Shown here: positions 9,801 through 20,358 of the stretch, one piece after another
How the letters are laid out: each line of letters starts with the position of its first letter
Position numbering within the stretch: position 1 is the stretch's first letter
Assembly (NCBI GenBank): GCA_020698575.1
Contig: CM036252.1
Span: forward strand, 35,825,659 to 35,889,658
Direction of reading: 5' to 3'
Origin: Bostrychus sinensis
Taxonomy: Eukaryota; Chordata; Actinopteri; Gobiiformes; Eleotridae
Length of the DNA: 64,000 bases
Program-made: the position numbers and the translations under genes
The notes under the pieces: generated by a model
Seen by the model: the letters and a program-made list of their open reading frames with translations, nothing else
Database searches by the model: none
Told to the model about the DNA's origin: nothing

Positions 9801-11652
9801 CCAGGATCTTCTTGTCTTCTTGAAAAATCTTAAATTGATAAATCTTTAGGTTAGGTTTATATCTATAGAGCTGAATATTTCTGATTGCAACTGTTTATAA
9901 ATATGATCATGATTAGGTGCTTTCTCTGTTTGCAGGTCCATCCACCTCATTTCCAGCTGTTACTCTCAGATCCACTGTCACCACACCGTCCCATCATGTG
10001 TCACTGCATCACAGCACACCAGCATCAGCTACCTCTAGTCCACCTGACCATTTTCAGCATCAGCAGCACTCTACAGCAACACTTAATGGTACTTTCATAT
10101 TTCTGTACATTCATCCTAACTCCAAAAGCCCTTCAGGAGGATAATTATAGAAAACGTGTTCCTGACAGGAGTGCTGCTGTGTGTGGGTCTGGCAGCTGTT
10201 GTGATCCTGCTATCAGTGACTTTACTCATTCTATATTGGAAAATGAGAAGCAACAAACCTGAAGGTGAGTCAACGAAATCTGAAAAGTGAAATTATAAGT
10301 AAGCTGTGTTTAAATTGGTGTGTTTTGACTTTATATTCCACAGAATCATCTGAGAACAAGTGCAATCAAATACCAGAGGTGAGTTTCAACACATAAGGAG
10401 CAATGTTCACACTAATGCTTTTTTATTTAGTGGACTTCTCATCCAGAAAAGGATGGCCTGCCCTCTCTAGGTCACAGGGGAGTCCCTGTCTCAGGTGGAG
10501 GAGATTAAGTATCCCAGGGTTTTGTTCTCGAGTGAGGAAAGGATGGAGCATGAGATTGACAGCATCTGCAGTAATGCAGTCGTTGTATCGGTCTGTCCTG
10601 GTGAAGAAGGAGCTGAGCCGAAAGAGCAATCTATACGTTCCTACTCTCACTTATGTTCATGAGCTTTGGGTCATGACTGAAAAAACAAGAACTCAGATAC
10701 AAGTGGTTACCGCTGCAGGGTGGGTGAGTGCTCCCTTAGAGATAGGGTGAGGAGTTTGGTCACCCATGAGCAGCTCGGAGTAGTCTTCTACATCGAGAGG
10801 AGCCAGCTGTCTTTGTGAAAGTACTTTAGTCAACTATGTTCATGCTAATTATCAACGTAATGGCTGTAAGGCATTAGAAGAATACCATTCAGTGAACAGT
10901 TAATGCTCTTCATCATCTGTTTGACTTTTCCTAAAAAATAATGGAAACACAATGTCAAATTAAGTTAATGCTGTCAATTTCAAAATAAAAAGTAGATATT
11001 TGTATCAGTAGCCCAAAATGAAATGAAATAGCCCAAATAAAATATATCATTTTTTGCATTGAAAAGTGTCACAATAACACACCACCCTGCACACATAAAT
11101 ATGCCTTGTGTAATAGTTGAACTATACTTTTGTATAGTATGTATGAACAATTAGGGCTGGGTGATATGAAAAATAAATAAATAAATTCTTTCCCCCTATT
11201 TTCATTTGAGTTCATGTTTTCCAATTAAATTAAACTTTTAAAGCATGTTTAAGATTAGTCAAGATGAAAAAAGTATTTGCGTGTTGTTAGTTTTAGTGGC
11301 TATCAATTTAAAAAACTCTCTCTCTACAGCCCTGTGCGTCTTTGACTTACACAGTTCGTTTTCTGACTGCAAATGTCATTTCTGCAGTGTCAGTGCTTGG
11401 AATTTTTGGAACAGCTTTGCCCATTTGTTTTAGGGATTTATTGCAGCAAAAAATGGTTCTGTTGATGACGTATTCTGTTAAAAAAATTAAAAATAAAAAT
11501 TGCTAACTTGCTTTATGATTTTTCAGACTGAGATGAATGAGAACCTCCGTCCAGTCTGTGAACCTGCAGACTCCACTTACCAGAGCCTCTCTGTGGACAC
11601 CATGGACCCAAACCACACCTACAGCACCATCACAGAACACAGACTCAACTAA
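6869..11652 (+). CDS. CD300/CMRF35-like Ig receptor, gene 2
   Basis: Exons read at 6869-6929, 7024-7371 (Ig V), 9936-10088 (stalk GPSTSFPAVTLR.., rich in Ser, Thr, His), 10169-10264 (membrane segment VGLAAVVILLSVTLLILYW), 10344-10378 (ESSENKCNQIPE) and 11527-11652 (tail). Phases fit and the product is about 272 residues. The V domain has YFHGKKKIFCKNDC and DSGRYSCGLDYG. The tail contains the consensus ITIM STYQSL and a second tyrosine in HTYSTI, so an inhibitory role through SH2 phosphatases is the family-based guess. The signal peptide has a Lys in its core (YILKLCL), which may weaken it. The upstream TATA motif is changed to TCTAAAA. A 4-base loss before the stop makes the tail five residues shorter than in genes 3 and 4. 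Confidence 0.8.
7805..7985 (+). pseudogene. Relic of a second Ig domain exon, unit 2
   Basis: After a polypyrimidine tract and TTTTAG the DNA reads GQPFSEVHRNTIKT, stop, then AVATQSGEVVTVHCD with stops following. The SGEVVTVHC wording resembles the B-strand region of a second CD300/pIgR-type V domain. In-frame stops in every array copy mean it cannot be used. The same relic is at 16570, 26699 and 34120. Confidence 0.45.
7986..9935. repeat. Repeat-filled intron between V and stalk exons, unit 2
   Basis: About 7990-8310 holds a decayed transposon-like repeat with opposed TCAATACC and GGTATTGG motifs; a related piece is at 39640-39985. About 9220-9313 ends with AGTTAGTCTGGAGCCCTG, a familiar hAT-like terminus. 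About 9360-9545 resembles the right part of the TTAA-flanked MITE at 38262. The 63-codon frame at 8912 is not supported as a gene. The same content is present in units 3, 4 and 5. Confidence 0.5.
10440..10815 (+). mobile_element. Decayed Rex3 fragment in intron of gene 2
   Basis: The sequence matches the 3' part of the Rex3 frame at 61757-63997, including blocks coding for LYRSV-VKKELSRK, YVPTLTY-HELWVMTE and the IERSQL region, but with frameshifts and deletions. Orientation is plus, the same as the host gene. It is present at the same place in units 3, 4 and 5, so it predates the array expansion. Confidence 0.85.
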
Positions 11653-14608
11653 CCTGCCAGTAGGGGGTTCAAGCCCCACTGCTGGCATTGCATATTGTCT
11701 TTGTGTTCTTGGGCAAGACACTTCACCCACTTTGCCTGTATGAATGTGTCAGTGTGATATGGTGTAATATTTGTGACACCTCCGTGTGCGTGCAGAGTGA
11801 GTGTCGAGCGCACGCAGTGTGACTGTCGCAAGCACATACTTTACCATTTGAAAAGAGAATAATAATTTGAGCACACAAACCTTTGCTCCGTGCGCGCTCA
11901 ACTCTGCCTACATGCTCGCTCAAAGTCTACCTAGATGCTCGAGTACGTGGATGCCCCCTCGTGCAACTTCTTTGCTCACACAACAACTCATTTCTGCTCG
12001 CAACTCTGGCCCCGCGCTCGCTTGAGGTGGCACAGGTCAAACTATGATTGTAGCGAGCAGGACAGCCAATCACAGACTGGGATTCACAAATGTTTCTGAT
12101 TGGCTGTCTTATATCCAATCATTTAGATCAAATACAGTCGGCAACGGTGGAAACGCCCACAAAACGTCACTTCCGATCCCCCGTGGGAGAAAACAGAGCA
12201 CTCACAACAATGCACAAGAGTTACTCTGTCACCTTCTTTTCTACAAAAATACAAACAAGAGCTGGATATACATTTTATATTTTACATTAAAAAGACATGG
12301 AGACATACAGGAGGACACAGTGGTCCAGCAGTCCACATTTGTGCATAAAATACCATCACTGTCTGACGCTAGCTGCCTACAACATGCTAATCTAATCAAC
12401 GTCAAGTTGCATCATAACAGAACTCTCTCTAATATAAAGACACGAGTTTAATTCATATTTAATGTAAACTAAAATGTGCTTCTGTACATTTGTTAAGGAT
12501 TGGTTGACTCATGGCTCATCATAACAGGCTGCAGACTGACGCACGGCTTGTTCAGTGGCGCTAGCATTAGCGTTAGCATTAGCATTAGCTCGACAGCTGT
12601 ATGAGCTCTGACCAGACTCGTCTATGAAACAGCTACGCCCCATCTCCTATATTTACACTAACTCCAGGTAGAAGTCAGGCCATAAGCCACACTTTTCTTT
12701 CATGGCATGGCTCTCAGACAGAAAAATATCATAACATATGCAAATGATCACCCAGATAATACTCCTGTTTCACTCGCTCGGAAACACAATTTTTTCATTC
12801 TTTTCAAACTATTTTCTGGGGGATTATTTGCAAAGTAAGGTACTTTAAAACAAGTTCTGTCTTACACTGTGCTTTTAATGTTGTTATGACATGATTACAA
12901 CACCACATTAGAAAATTAAATGAATCATATTCTATATATTAAAAGACTGGCAGAACAATCCAACTGAATGGTCCGATGTGACATTGCTAAATATATTTTT
13001 CTGTCTGAGAGCTGTGCCATAAAAGAAAAGCGTGGCTTATGGACTGACTTCTACCTGGAGTTAGTGTAAATATAGGAGATGGGGCTTAGCTGCTTGCAGG
13101 GCTCTCAAGTGTCATGCATTCACAGTGAGACACACGCATTTCACCTCACCACACCTCGCATTTCTCACTCTGAAAAAATTAGACCTAATTGTCAACGTGA
13201 GCAACGTGAGCAACGTGAACAACGTGAATGTGAACGATTTCTCATGTTTGGGGCGATTTAATTTCTCTCCTGGCATCACTCACTTCATGCTCTGATCTCT
13301 CTCTCTCTCCATCGCCGCGGGGTCACGTGACTCAGCGGCACACAGCAGCCTGCAGGGAGCAGAGTGTCCCGGGTCTGTTTGGTTTAAACGATCAACACCC
13401 TAGACCTAAACAAACTAAAGACAAGAGGACTACAGAGGTGTCCCAGGCTCTGGTTAGAACTGTGGCAGTGTGTAGTGTGGGACAGGAGGGAGACGGGTCT
13501 GTCAGGCTCCAGCATGGGATGGATGAATGGTTGATCCATAGTGGATCATGGCGGGAGGTGAACAGAAAACCACCGCAAAGACACAAGAGAGGGACAGACT
13601 CAGAGCACTGTGGAGCTCTGAGTCTGAGTTTATGGAGAAATAAAAGTAAATGAAAAAATTTAAATTCAGATTAGTTAAATAAATTTACTTAAGATATATA
13701 CATTTATTATGTGATAATGCCCCCCCCCCCTTCCAAAAAAAAAAAAAATAAATAAATAAATAAATCTCACACCAAGCCCGGATCAAAACTTGAGAGCATT
13801 GCTTCATAGACGAATCTGGTCAGAGCTCAAACAGCTGCCGAGCTAATGCTAATCAGACAGTGATGGTATTTTATGGACAAATGTGGACTGCTGGACCACT
13901 GTGTCCTCCTGTATGTCTCTGTGTCTTTTTTATGTAAAATATAAAATGTATATCCAGCACTTTGTGTATTTGTTGAAAAGAAGGCGACAGAGTAACTCTT
14001 GTGCATTGTTGTGAGTGCTCTGTTTTCTCCCACGGGGGATCGGGAGTGACGTTTTGTGGGCGTTCCCACCGTTGCCGACTGTATTTGATATAAATGATTG
14101 GATATAAGACAGCCAATCAGAAACATTTGTGAATCCCAGTCTGTGATTGGCTGTCCTGCTCGCGACAATCGTAGTTTGACCTGTGCCACCTCGAGCGAGC
14201 GCAGAGCCAGAGTTGCGAGCACAAATGAGTTGTTGTGTGAGTGAAGACTTGGCACGAGGGGGCATCCACGTACTCGTGCACCTAGGTAGACTTTGAGCGA
14301 GCATGTAGGCAGAGTTGAGCGTGCACAGAACAAAGGTTTGTGTGCTCAAATTATTATTCTCTTTTCAAATGGTAAAGTATGTGCTTGTGACAGTCACACT
14401 GTGTGCGCTCGACACTCTGCACGTGCACGAAGGTGGCACAAATATTACATCATGTGACTGTGTATTTGTGGTGGTCGGTGGAAGGCGCACAATGGCAGCT
14501 ACGCTTCCACCACTGAGTGAGACTGAGGAGTGAATGAATAATGCACCAAACTGTAAAGCAACTTTGAGTGTCGAGAAAAGTGCTATATAAGACTAATGCA
14601 TTATTATA
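11648..14608 (+). mobile_element. SINE split by a large inverted-repeat element, unit 2
   Basis: The left SINE part runs to 11757 and the right part resumes at 14453. The join reproduces the uninterrupted unit-1 SINE (GTGTCAGTGTGA then CTGTG). Compared with unit 1 the SINE has lost its 5' head, and its remaining edge abuts and partly forms the end of the receptor tail exon. Confidence 0.75.
11758..14452. mobile_element. 2.7-kb foldback (long TIR) element inserted in SINE, unit 2
   Basis: Arms of about 600 bp (11758-12367 and 13853-14452) are inverted copies of each other, beginning TATGGTGTAATATTTGTG and ending CACAAATATTACATCA. TGTGA flanks both sides (11753-11757 and 14453-14457) as a probable target duplication. 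The left arm is broken by extra sequence, since 12580-12640 again pairs with 13795-13860. Inside, 12626-12735 and 12986-13096 form a second inverted pair around a CTCAGACAG/CTGTCTGAG core, suggesting a nested MITE. A hAT-like end (CAGGGCTCTCAAGTGT) begins near 13096. No transposase frame is visible, so it is non-autonomous. Confidence 0.75.
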
Positions 14609-14777
14609 ACACATAAAAACTAGAAGACAGCACCTCCTCTAAGGCATTTCAGTCTCACCCTGGATACTCACACAACCACAAACTAATTTTTGGGAGCCAG
14701 CACAGAAATATAACTTTGCCTGCCCCAGAGAGAGACACAAACTGAGAAAAGTGTGCCTAGGTCAGTGTGTCCTAACA

Positions 14778-15175
14778 TGTTACCAGCTCATGATATAACC
14801 ATGGTCGGCCAGAACAACTGCACAAAACCTGCACCAATGAAGAAGTCCACAACCAACAAAATGTTAGCTTTGATAATGAATCATGTAATGCTTATTATAA
14901 GAAAAGTATATAAAGGAATGTCATGTTAAAGCTAGAGATTCCTCAGATTCTGAGAGAGGCTTGGGAGAGTTTGTGAAAGAAGAACAGAGTTTTTCTGTAG
15001 AAGAGAAGCTTTTTCTGTGACATGTTTAGTAGTTCCTCAATAAACACAGCTTCTGCTTTTGCATCTAACTCACTGCATCTCTGTTTTTATTTGGTAAGTG
15101 TTTCTGTCCATGAAATCAGCATTATTGTTGTTTTTGTAAACTTTTAGCATGTCCTCAGGACCCTCCTAGGGGACA
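14778..15175 (+). mobile_element. Solo LTR, 398 bp, junction of units 2 and 3
   Basis: Same length and ends as the copy at 4704, with the TATA and AATAAA motifs intact. It is followed directly by GTATTACTACTCAG, the short junction form also seen in units 1 and 5. Confidence 0.7.
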
Positions 15176-15223
15176 GTATTACTACTCAGTGACACTGTGT
15201 ACATTTAACATGGTTCATATTTA

Positions 15224-15439
15224 ATGTTATTTTTATTGAAGTATTGTTTCCTCCTTCTGTCCACTGCTGTGTTTTCTGCCACACTTCATGAGACCACAGC
15301 TCACACTGCTGCTGTGGTTTCCTCTGTGAGAAAAGGCGATGAGTGCTCGTACATGCACAATGCTCTTTACAAGCTAACAGAGTATTATACTGTCATTCCA
15401 CTTGTTCTTACAAATGTTACTGATGACAAATGCATTTAA
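15224..15439 (+). CDS. Uncharacterised 71-aa secreted-like ORF, array copy 3
   Basis: Protein identical to the copy at 166, with one synonymous change (GGT to GGC). The role is unknown and it may be a decayed exon. Confidence 0.22.
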   Translation: MLFLLKYCFLLLSTAVFSATLHETTAHTAAVVSSVRKGDECSYMHNALYKLTEYYTVIPLVLTNVTDDKCI

Positions 15440-15551
15440 GGTGATGGTGGTGTAGCAGGACAGATAATAAATCCAGTGACCCTGACACTAGACTGTGGTG
15501 TGTACATCAAAACAGGAGCTGTGTGGCAGAAACAGTGTGGTTTAGTTTATT

Positions 15552-15558
15552 TATAAAA
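15552..15558 (+). promoter_or_regulatory. Candidate TATA box of receptor gene 3
   Basis: TATAAAA lies 85 bases upstream of the ATG at 15637, in the same context as in unit 1. Confidence 0.4.
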
Positions 15559-15636
15559 AAGGGGAGGAGACACGAGATCTGGCAGTTTCACAGAAGTAGT
15601 GTGTTATTTAGAGATGTGCCACAAACCACTTTTAAC

Positions 15637-18600
15637 ATGGCAAGTGAAACATCTAAAGTCATCATGAGAATCTGTTACATTTTAAAACTGTGTCTTGGTG
15701 AGTAAAGTTTATTCAATACTTTTATTAAATTATGTTTTTTTTCTGTTTAGTTTTTTAAATAATGTTAATTCTTGGTTCATGTGTTGAACAGTGCTGTGTG
15801 AGGAAAGACCACACCTCACCAGAGCACAGACAAAAGTTTTAAAAGTAACTGAAGGTGAAAACATCAGAGCCAGATGTTTAACTTATTTTTATGGAAACAA
15901 GAAAATCTTCTGTAAAAATGACTGTAGCAAAAATGAAGACATTTTGGTTGAGACTTCAGGCCAAAGTCTGCAGAATGGCAGATACAGCATTGAACATGAG
16001 ATGGAGTTACCACATTATCATGTCATATATGTGAACATTACAAATGTGACGAGCTCTGACTCTGGACGATACAGCTGTGGTCTGGATTATGGACAGAGAA
16101 ACGCTACCATGTTGGAATTTAAGATTGAAGTCATCAGAGGTAATTTCATTTTTTACTTTTTTTTGTTAGTTTGTGAATTGCTGGGTTACAGTCACGTGAC
16201 AGAAAGTGATAAATGTTGGGTCAAAACATTGCATGATGGATGAGAGTGTGTGCACCAAAACATTAGATGGACCTGCAGTAGAGTAGATATTGGCAAAAGA
16301 TCACTAAAATGGATTGTCTATGGCCCGTATTTTACAGAAAAAAGACCTATTTCACAAATTTAACAATTTACCTGGAGCTGAGGTGATCCATATCACAGAG
16401 TACCAACTCTTACAGACCTCATCCTACATGGCTATAGTCAAATGAAAGCCCAGAAGTTAAGAAGTTTACAATTATTTTTTAATGCGACTGGACTTAAAGA
16501 AGTAACTTTATGCTGTCAGGCTACATGTTAGGGCTAAATATCACCACTTCAGTTTATCTATTCTTTTAGGTCAGCCATTCTCAGAAGTCCACAGAAACAC
16601 CATTAAAACCTGAGCTGTGGCTACACAACGCGGGGAAGTTGTGACAGTGCACTGTGACTGACTGCCTTCTTATAAAGTGGTTACTGCACACACAAGCTTT
16701 GTCTGTGACTGCTTCTCCTGACTTTAGACAGGGATTTTTAAAAGATGTGCAAATCAATACCAAAAGTATCAATACCTCTGATTCTTGTGATTTAACTGTG
16801 GTATCAATACCAATCTGAACGTATCAATACTTTAGTAGTAATGACTAACAATCTATTGTGTTCTGCTGCTCTAGTGGCATAAATAAGCCGTCATTAGAAA
16901 CGTGTATGCATATAGACTTATATAATAAAAAAAAAATCAATTACTATAGAAGAAAAAACAATGGTTGAGACTGTAAGGGCTGGTATTGGAATCAGTATTG
17001 GTATCGTCGATACCAGGCTTGGTATCAATTGGTATCTAATTGAAGGTGAGAAAGCTGGTATCACATATGACTAATTTTTAATACAAGACTGCTGCTGTTT
17101 TTCTGAGTTTCTGAGGTGTAAATCCAGCCTTGTAAGAATGGGAAAAGCAACCTGATGTCCTTGACTTCTCAGGAGAGAGCAATAAGTCCCAATTAAGTAG
17201 CAATGGCTTTCAGGGCTCAAGACAGTGGCAAATTTGCCCCCATTTTATGAGTCTGTGCAGTATTTTTTTTCAACTACTCGCACACGTGCGACCAGATAAT
17301 TTCTGACTTTACTATTATTATTACAATTATTTTGAACTCTCAGAGGCGCTGAGTATTGTTGTTTAAATAATTCAAGTAATTTGCGTTTCTAGTTTTGAAC
17401 GATGTCAAAAATAGTCCTTAACAGAGCTGCGCTGCTGATCAGATGTTCTGTTTCCTCAACCCCAGTCTCTGTGCCCCACCTCCCTCTCTCAGCAGAGCAG
17501 TGGCTGAACTCACACAGGCTCAGGCTGCACGTCCCGTTCTAACTGTAACTGTCCAGTGTGAGCAGCAACAGTAGTTTAAATCAGGATTTTGTCTGGGGCT
17601 AAACTTTATTCACATTTGTGTTCTCTCAAAAAGACACTTACACATGACACTGCGCCGCTCCGCTTGTTTCCTCCATACTTTTTCTGTCACCACGGAGACT
17701 GCATCATTACATCTGACATTTGTTTACTTCCAGTTATATTCAGTTTTATTTAGGGGCAGTGTGTCTGACAGTCTAAGGTTAACTACTAATACATTTCTAA
17801 TTATATTTTTTAGCCATATTGCCATAATTTGTTAATGTTCCTCAGACCATATTTTTCACTCTCTAGGCCTCCATATTTCAATTAAACTATGAGCCTCGTA
17901 AGATTTAATACTTGGTAAGATTTAATACAATAATATTTGTGATACAGATTTTTTGCATGCGCTCCTAAATTTTCTGCTTGTGCCCCAAAAAAATTCCAGT
18001 CAGGAGCTACAGTGCTCCTGGCAAAAAAGTTAGTCTGGAGCCCTGGCTTTATTTCCTGGATGTTGGTGATGGCAGAGCGATCAAAAGGCAGAGGAAACAT
18101 TTGCACAGATACGAGGAGGAGAAAACCAGAGTCAGGACAAGCGAGGGGTCACACAGGGGTCAACCGGGCTCATGAGTTTTTACCACAGTGCTTTACTCCA
18201 AAATGTAAGGGGAGCTCTGGGGAGAAAAATGTCACCAAAACAGCAAAGAAATGAGTTACGTACAGGGCAAGTTTAACTCTCTTTAACACAGGCCCATGGG
18301 CAGTATTATCAGTCCTTATCTGCAGTAATTTGTGGAGCTAACTTTGATAACTTCTAACAAATATTTTTGCTAACAGCTTCTTACCTCTCAACTGGAATCT
18401 TTGTCCACTCTTTACATGCAAAAGCCTCAGTGATGTTTGATGGTCTCCATGTAAAAATTGCCTTTTTTAAATTCCCCCAAACATATCTGGAGACTATAAA
18501 CACCACTCCAGGATGTCCCAGGATCTTCTTGTCTTCTTGATAAATCCTTAGCTTAGGTTTATATCTATAGAGCTGAATATTTCTGATTGCAACTGTTTAT

Positions 18601-20358
18601 AAATATGATCATGATTAGGTGCTTTCTCTGTTTGCAGGTCCATCCACCTCATTTCCAGCTGTTACTCTCAGATCCACTGTCACCACACCGTCCCATCATG
18701 TGTCACTGCATCACAGCACACCAGCATCAGTTACCTCTAGTCCACCTGACCATTTTCAGCATCAGCAGCACTCTACAGCAACACTTAATGGTACTTTCAT
18801 ATTTCTGTACATTCATCCTAACTCCAAAAGCCCTTCAGGAGGATAATTATAGAAAACGTGTTCCTGACAGGAGTGCTGCTGTTTGTGGGTCTGGCAGCTG
18901 TTGTGATCCTGCTATCAGTGATTTTCCTCATTCTATATTGGAAAATGAGAAGCAACAAACCTGAAGGTGAGTCAACGAAATCTGAAAAGTGAAATTATAA
19001 GTAAGCTGTGTTTAAATTGGTGTGTTTTGACTTTATATTCCACAGAATCATCTGAGAACAAGTGCAATCAAATACCAGAGGTGAGTTTCAATACATAAGG
19101 AGCAATGTTCACACTAATGCTTTTTTATTTAGTGGACTTCTCATCCAGAAAAGGATGGCCTGCCCTCTCTAGGTCACAGGGGAGTCCCTGTCTCAGGTGG
19201 AGGAGATTAAGTATCCCAGGGTTTTGTTCTCGAGTGAGGAAAGGATGGAGCATGAGATTGACAGCATCTGCAGTAATGCAGTCGTTGTATCGGTCTGTCC
19301 TGGTGAAGAAGGAGCTGAGCCGAAAGAGCAATCTATACGTTCCTACTCTCACTTATGTTCATGAGCTTTGGGTCATGACTGAAAAAACAAGAACTCAGAT
19401 ACAAGTGGTTACCGCTGCAGGGTGGGTGAGTGCTCCCTTAGAGATAGGGTGAGGAGTTTGGTCACCCATGAGCAGCTCGGAGTAGTCTTCCACATCGAGA
19501 GGAGCCAGCTGTCTTTGTGAAAGTACTTTAGTCAACTATGTTCATGCTAATTATCAACGTAATGGCTGTAAGGCATTAGAAGAATACCATTCAGTGAACA
19601 GTTAATGCTCTTCATCATCTGTTTGACTTTTCCTAAAAAATAGTGGAAACACAATGTCAAAGTAAGTCAATTTCAAAATAAAAAGTAGATATTTGTATCA
19701 GTAGCCCAAAATGAAATGAAATAGCCCAAATAAAATATATCATTTTTTGCATTGAAAAGTGTCACAATAACACACCACCCTGCACATATAAATATGCCTT
19801 GTGTAATAGTTGAACTATACTTTTGTATAGTATGTATGAACAATTAGGGCTGGGTGATATGAAAAATAAATTATTTCCCCCTATTTTTATTTGATTTCAT
19901 GTTTCCCAATTACATTAAACTTTTAAAGCATGTTTAAGATTAGTCAAGATGAAAAAAGTATTTGCGTGTTGTTAGTTTTAGTGGCTATCAATTTAAAAAA
20001 CTCTCTCTCTCTTCAGCCCTGTGCGTCTTTGACTTACACACTCCTTTTTTCTGACTGCAAATGTCATTTCTGCAGTGTCAGTGCTTGGAATTTTTTGGAA
20101 CAGCTTTGCCCATTTGTTTTAGGGATTTATTGCAGCAAAAATGGTTCTGTTGATGACATATTCTGTTAAAAAAAAAAAAAAAAAAAAAAATTGCTAACTT
20201 GCTTTATGATTTTTCAGACTGAGATGAATGAGAACCTCCGTCCAGTCTGTGAACCTGCAGACTCCACTTACCAGAGCCTCTCTGTGGACACCATGGACCC
20301 AAACCACACCTACAGCACCATCACAGAACACAGATGGACTCAACTAACCTGCCAGTAG
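15637..20358 (+). CDS. CD300/CMRF35-like Ig receptor, gene 3
   Basis: Exons read at 15637-15697, 15792-16139 (Ig V), 18638-18790 (stalk), 18871-18966 (membrane segment VGLAAVVILLSVIFLILYW), 19046-19080 and 20218-20358. Splice sites and phases fit; about 277 residues. The V domain has all family cysteines and extra sequons from NITNVTSS and NAT. The tail has the ITIM STYQSL and a second tyrosine in HTYSTI, and ends in QLTCQ followed by TAG. Those last residues and the stop align with SINE sequence. Like gene 2 it has a Lys in the signal-peptide core. No charged residue lies in the membrane segment, so pairing with a DAP12-type adaptor is not expected. Confidence 0.82.
16570..16745 (+). pseudogene. 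Relic of a second Ig domain exon, unit 3
   Basis: Same relic as at 7805, with the same stops after NTIKT and after VTVHCD. It keeps a polypyrimidine tract and AG at its left edge. Confidence 0.42.
16746..18637. repeat. Repeat-filled intron between V and stalk exons, unit 3
   Basis: It holds the same repeat series as 7986-9935, with small deletions: the TTAAATGAATGAGTTTTC stretch seen in units 2 and 4 is missing, as in unit 5. The hAT-like terminus GGAGCCCTG is near 18043. No gene is supported here. Confidence 0.5.
19144..19518 (+). mobile_element. Decayed Rex3 fragment in intron of gene 3
   Basis: Nearly identical to the fragment at 10440, at the same intron position. Confidence 0.85.

Noticed and set aside
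9885..10262. 125-codon frame repeated in units 2-5
   Set aside because: It runs through the stalk exon, its intron and the membrane exon in the wrong phase; the correct frame gives the stalk and a clean membrane helix.
13190..13235. CAACGTGAG tandem repeats, considered as a CRISPR-like or protein repeat
   Set aside because: A short minisatellite inside the nested transposon; copy number differs between units 2 and 3 and there are no spacers.
13827..14333. 168-codon minus-strand frame
   Set aside because: It lies within the right arm of the foldback element and mirrors frames in the left arm; no known domain.
15791..16243. Unspliced 150-codon version of the V frame
   Set aside because: The extension past 16139 crosses a good GT donor shared by all V exons and reads into intron.
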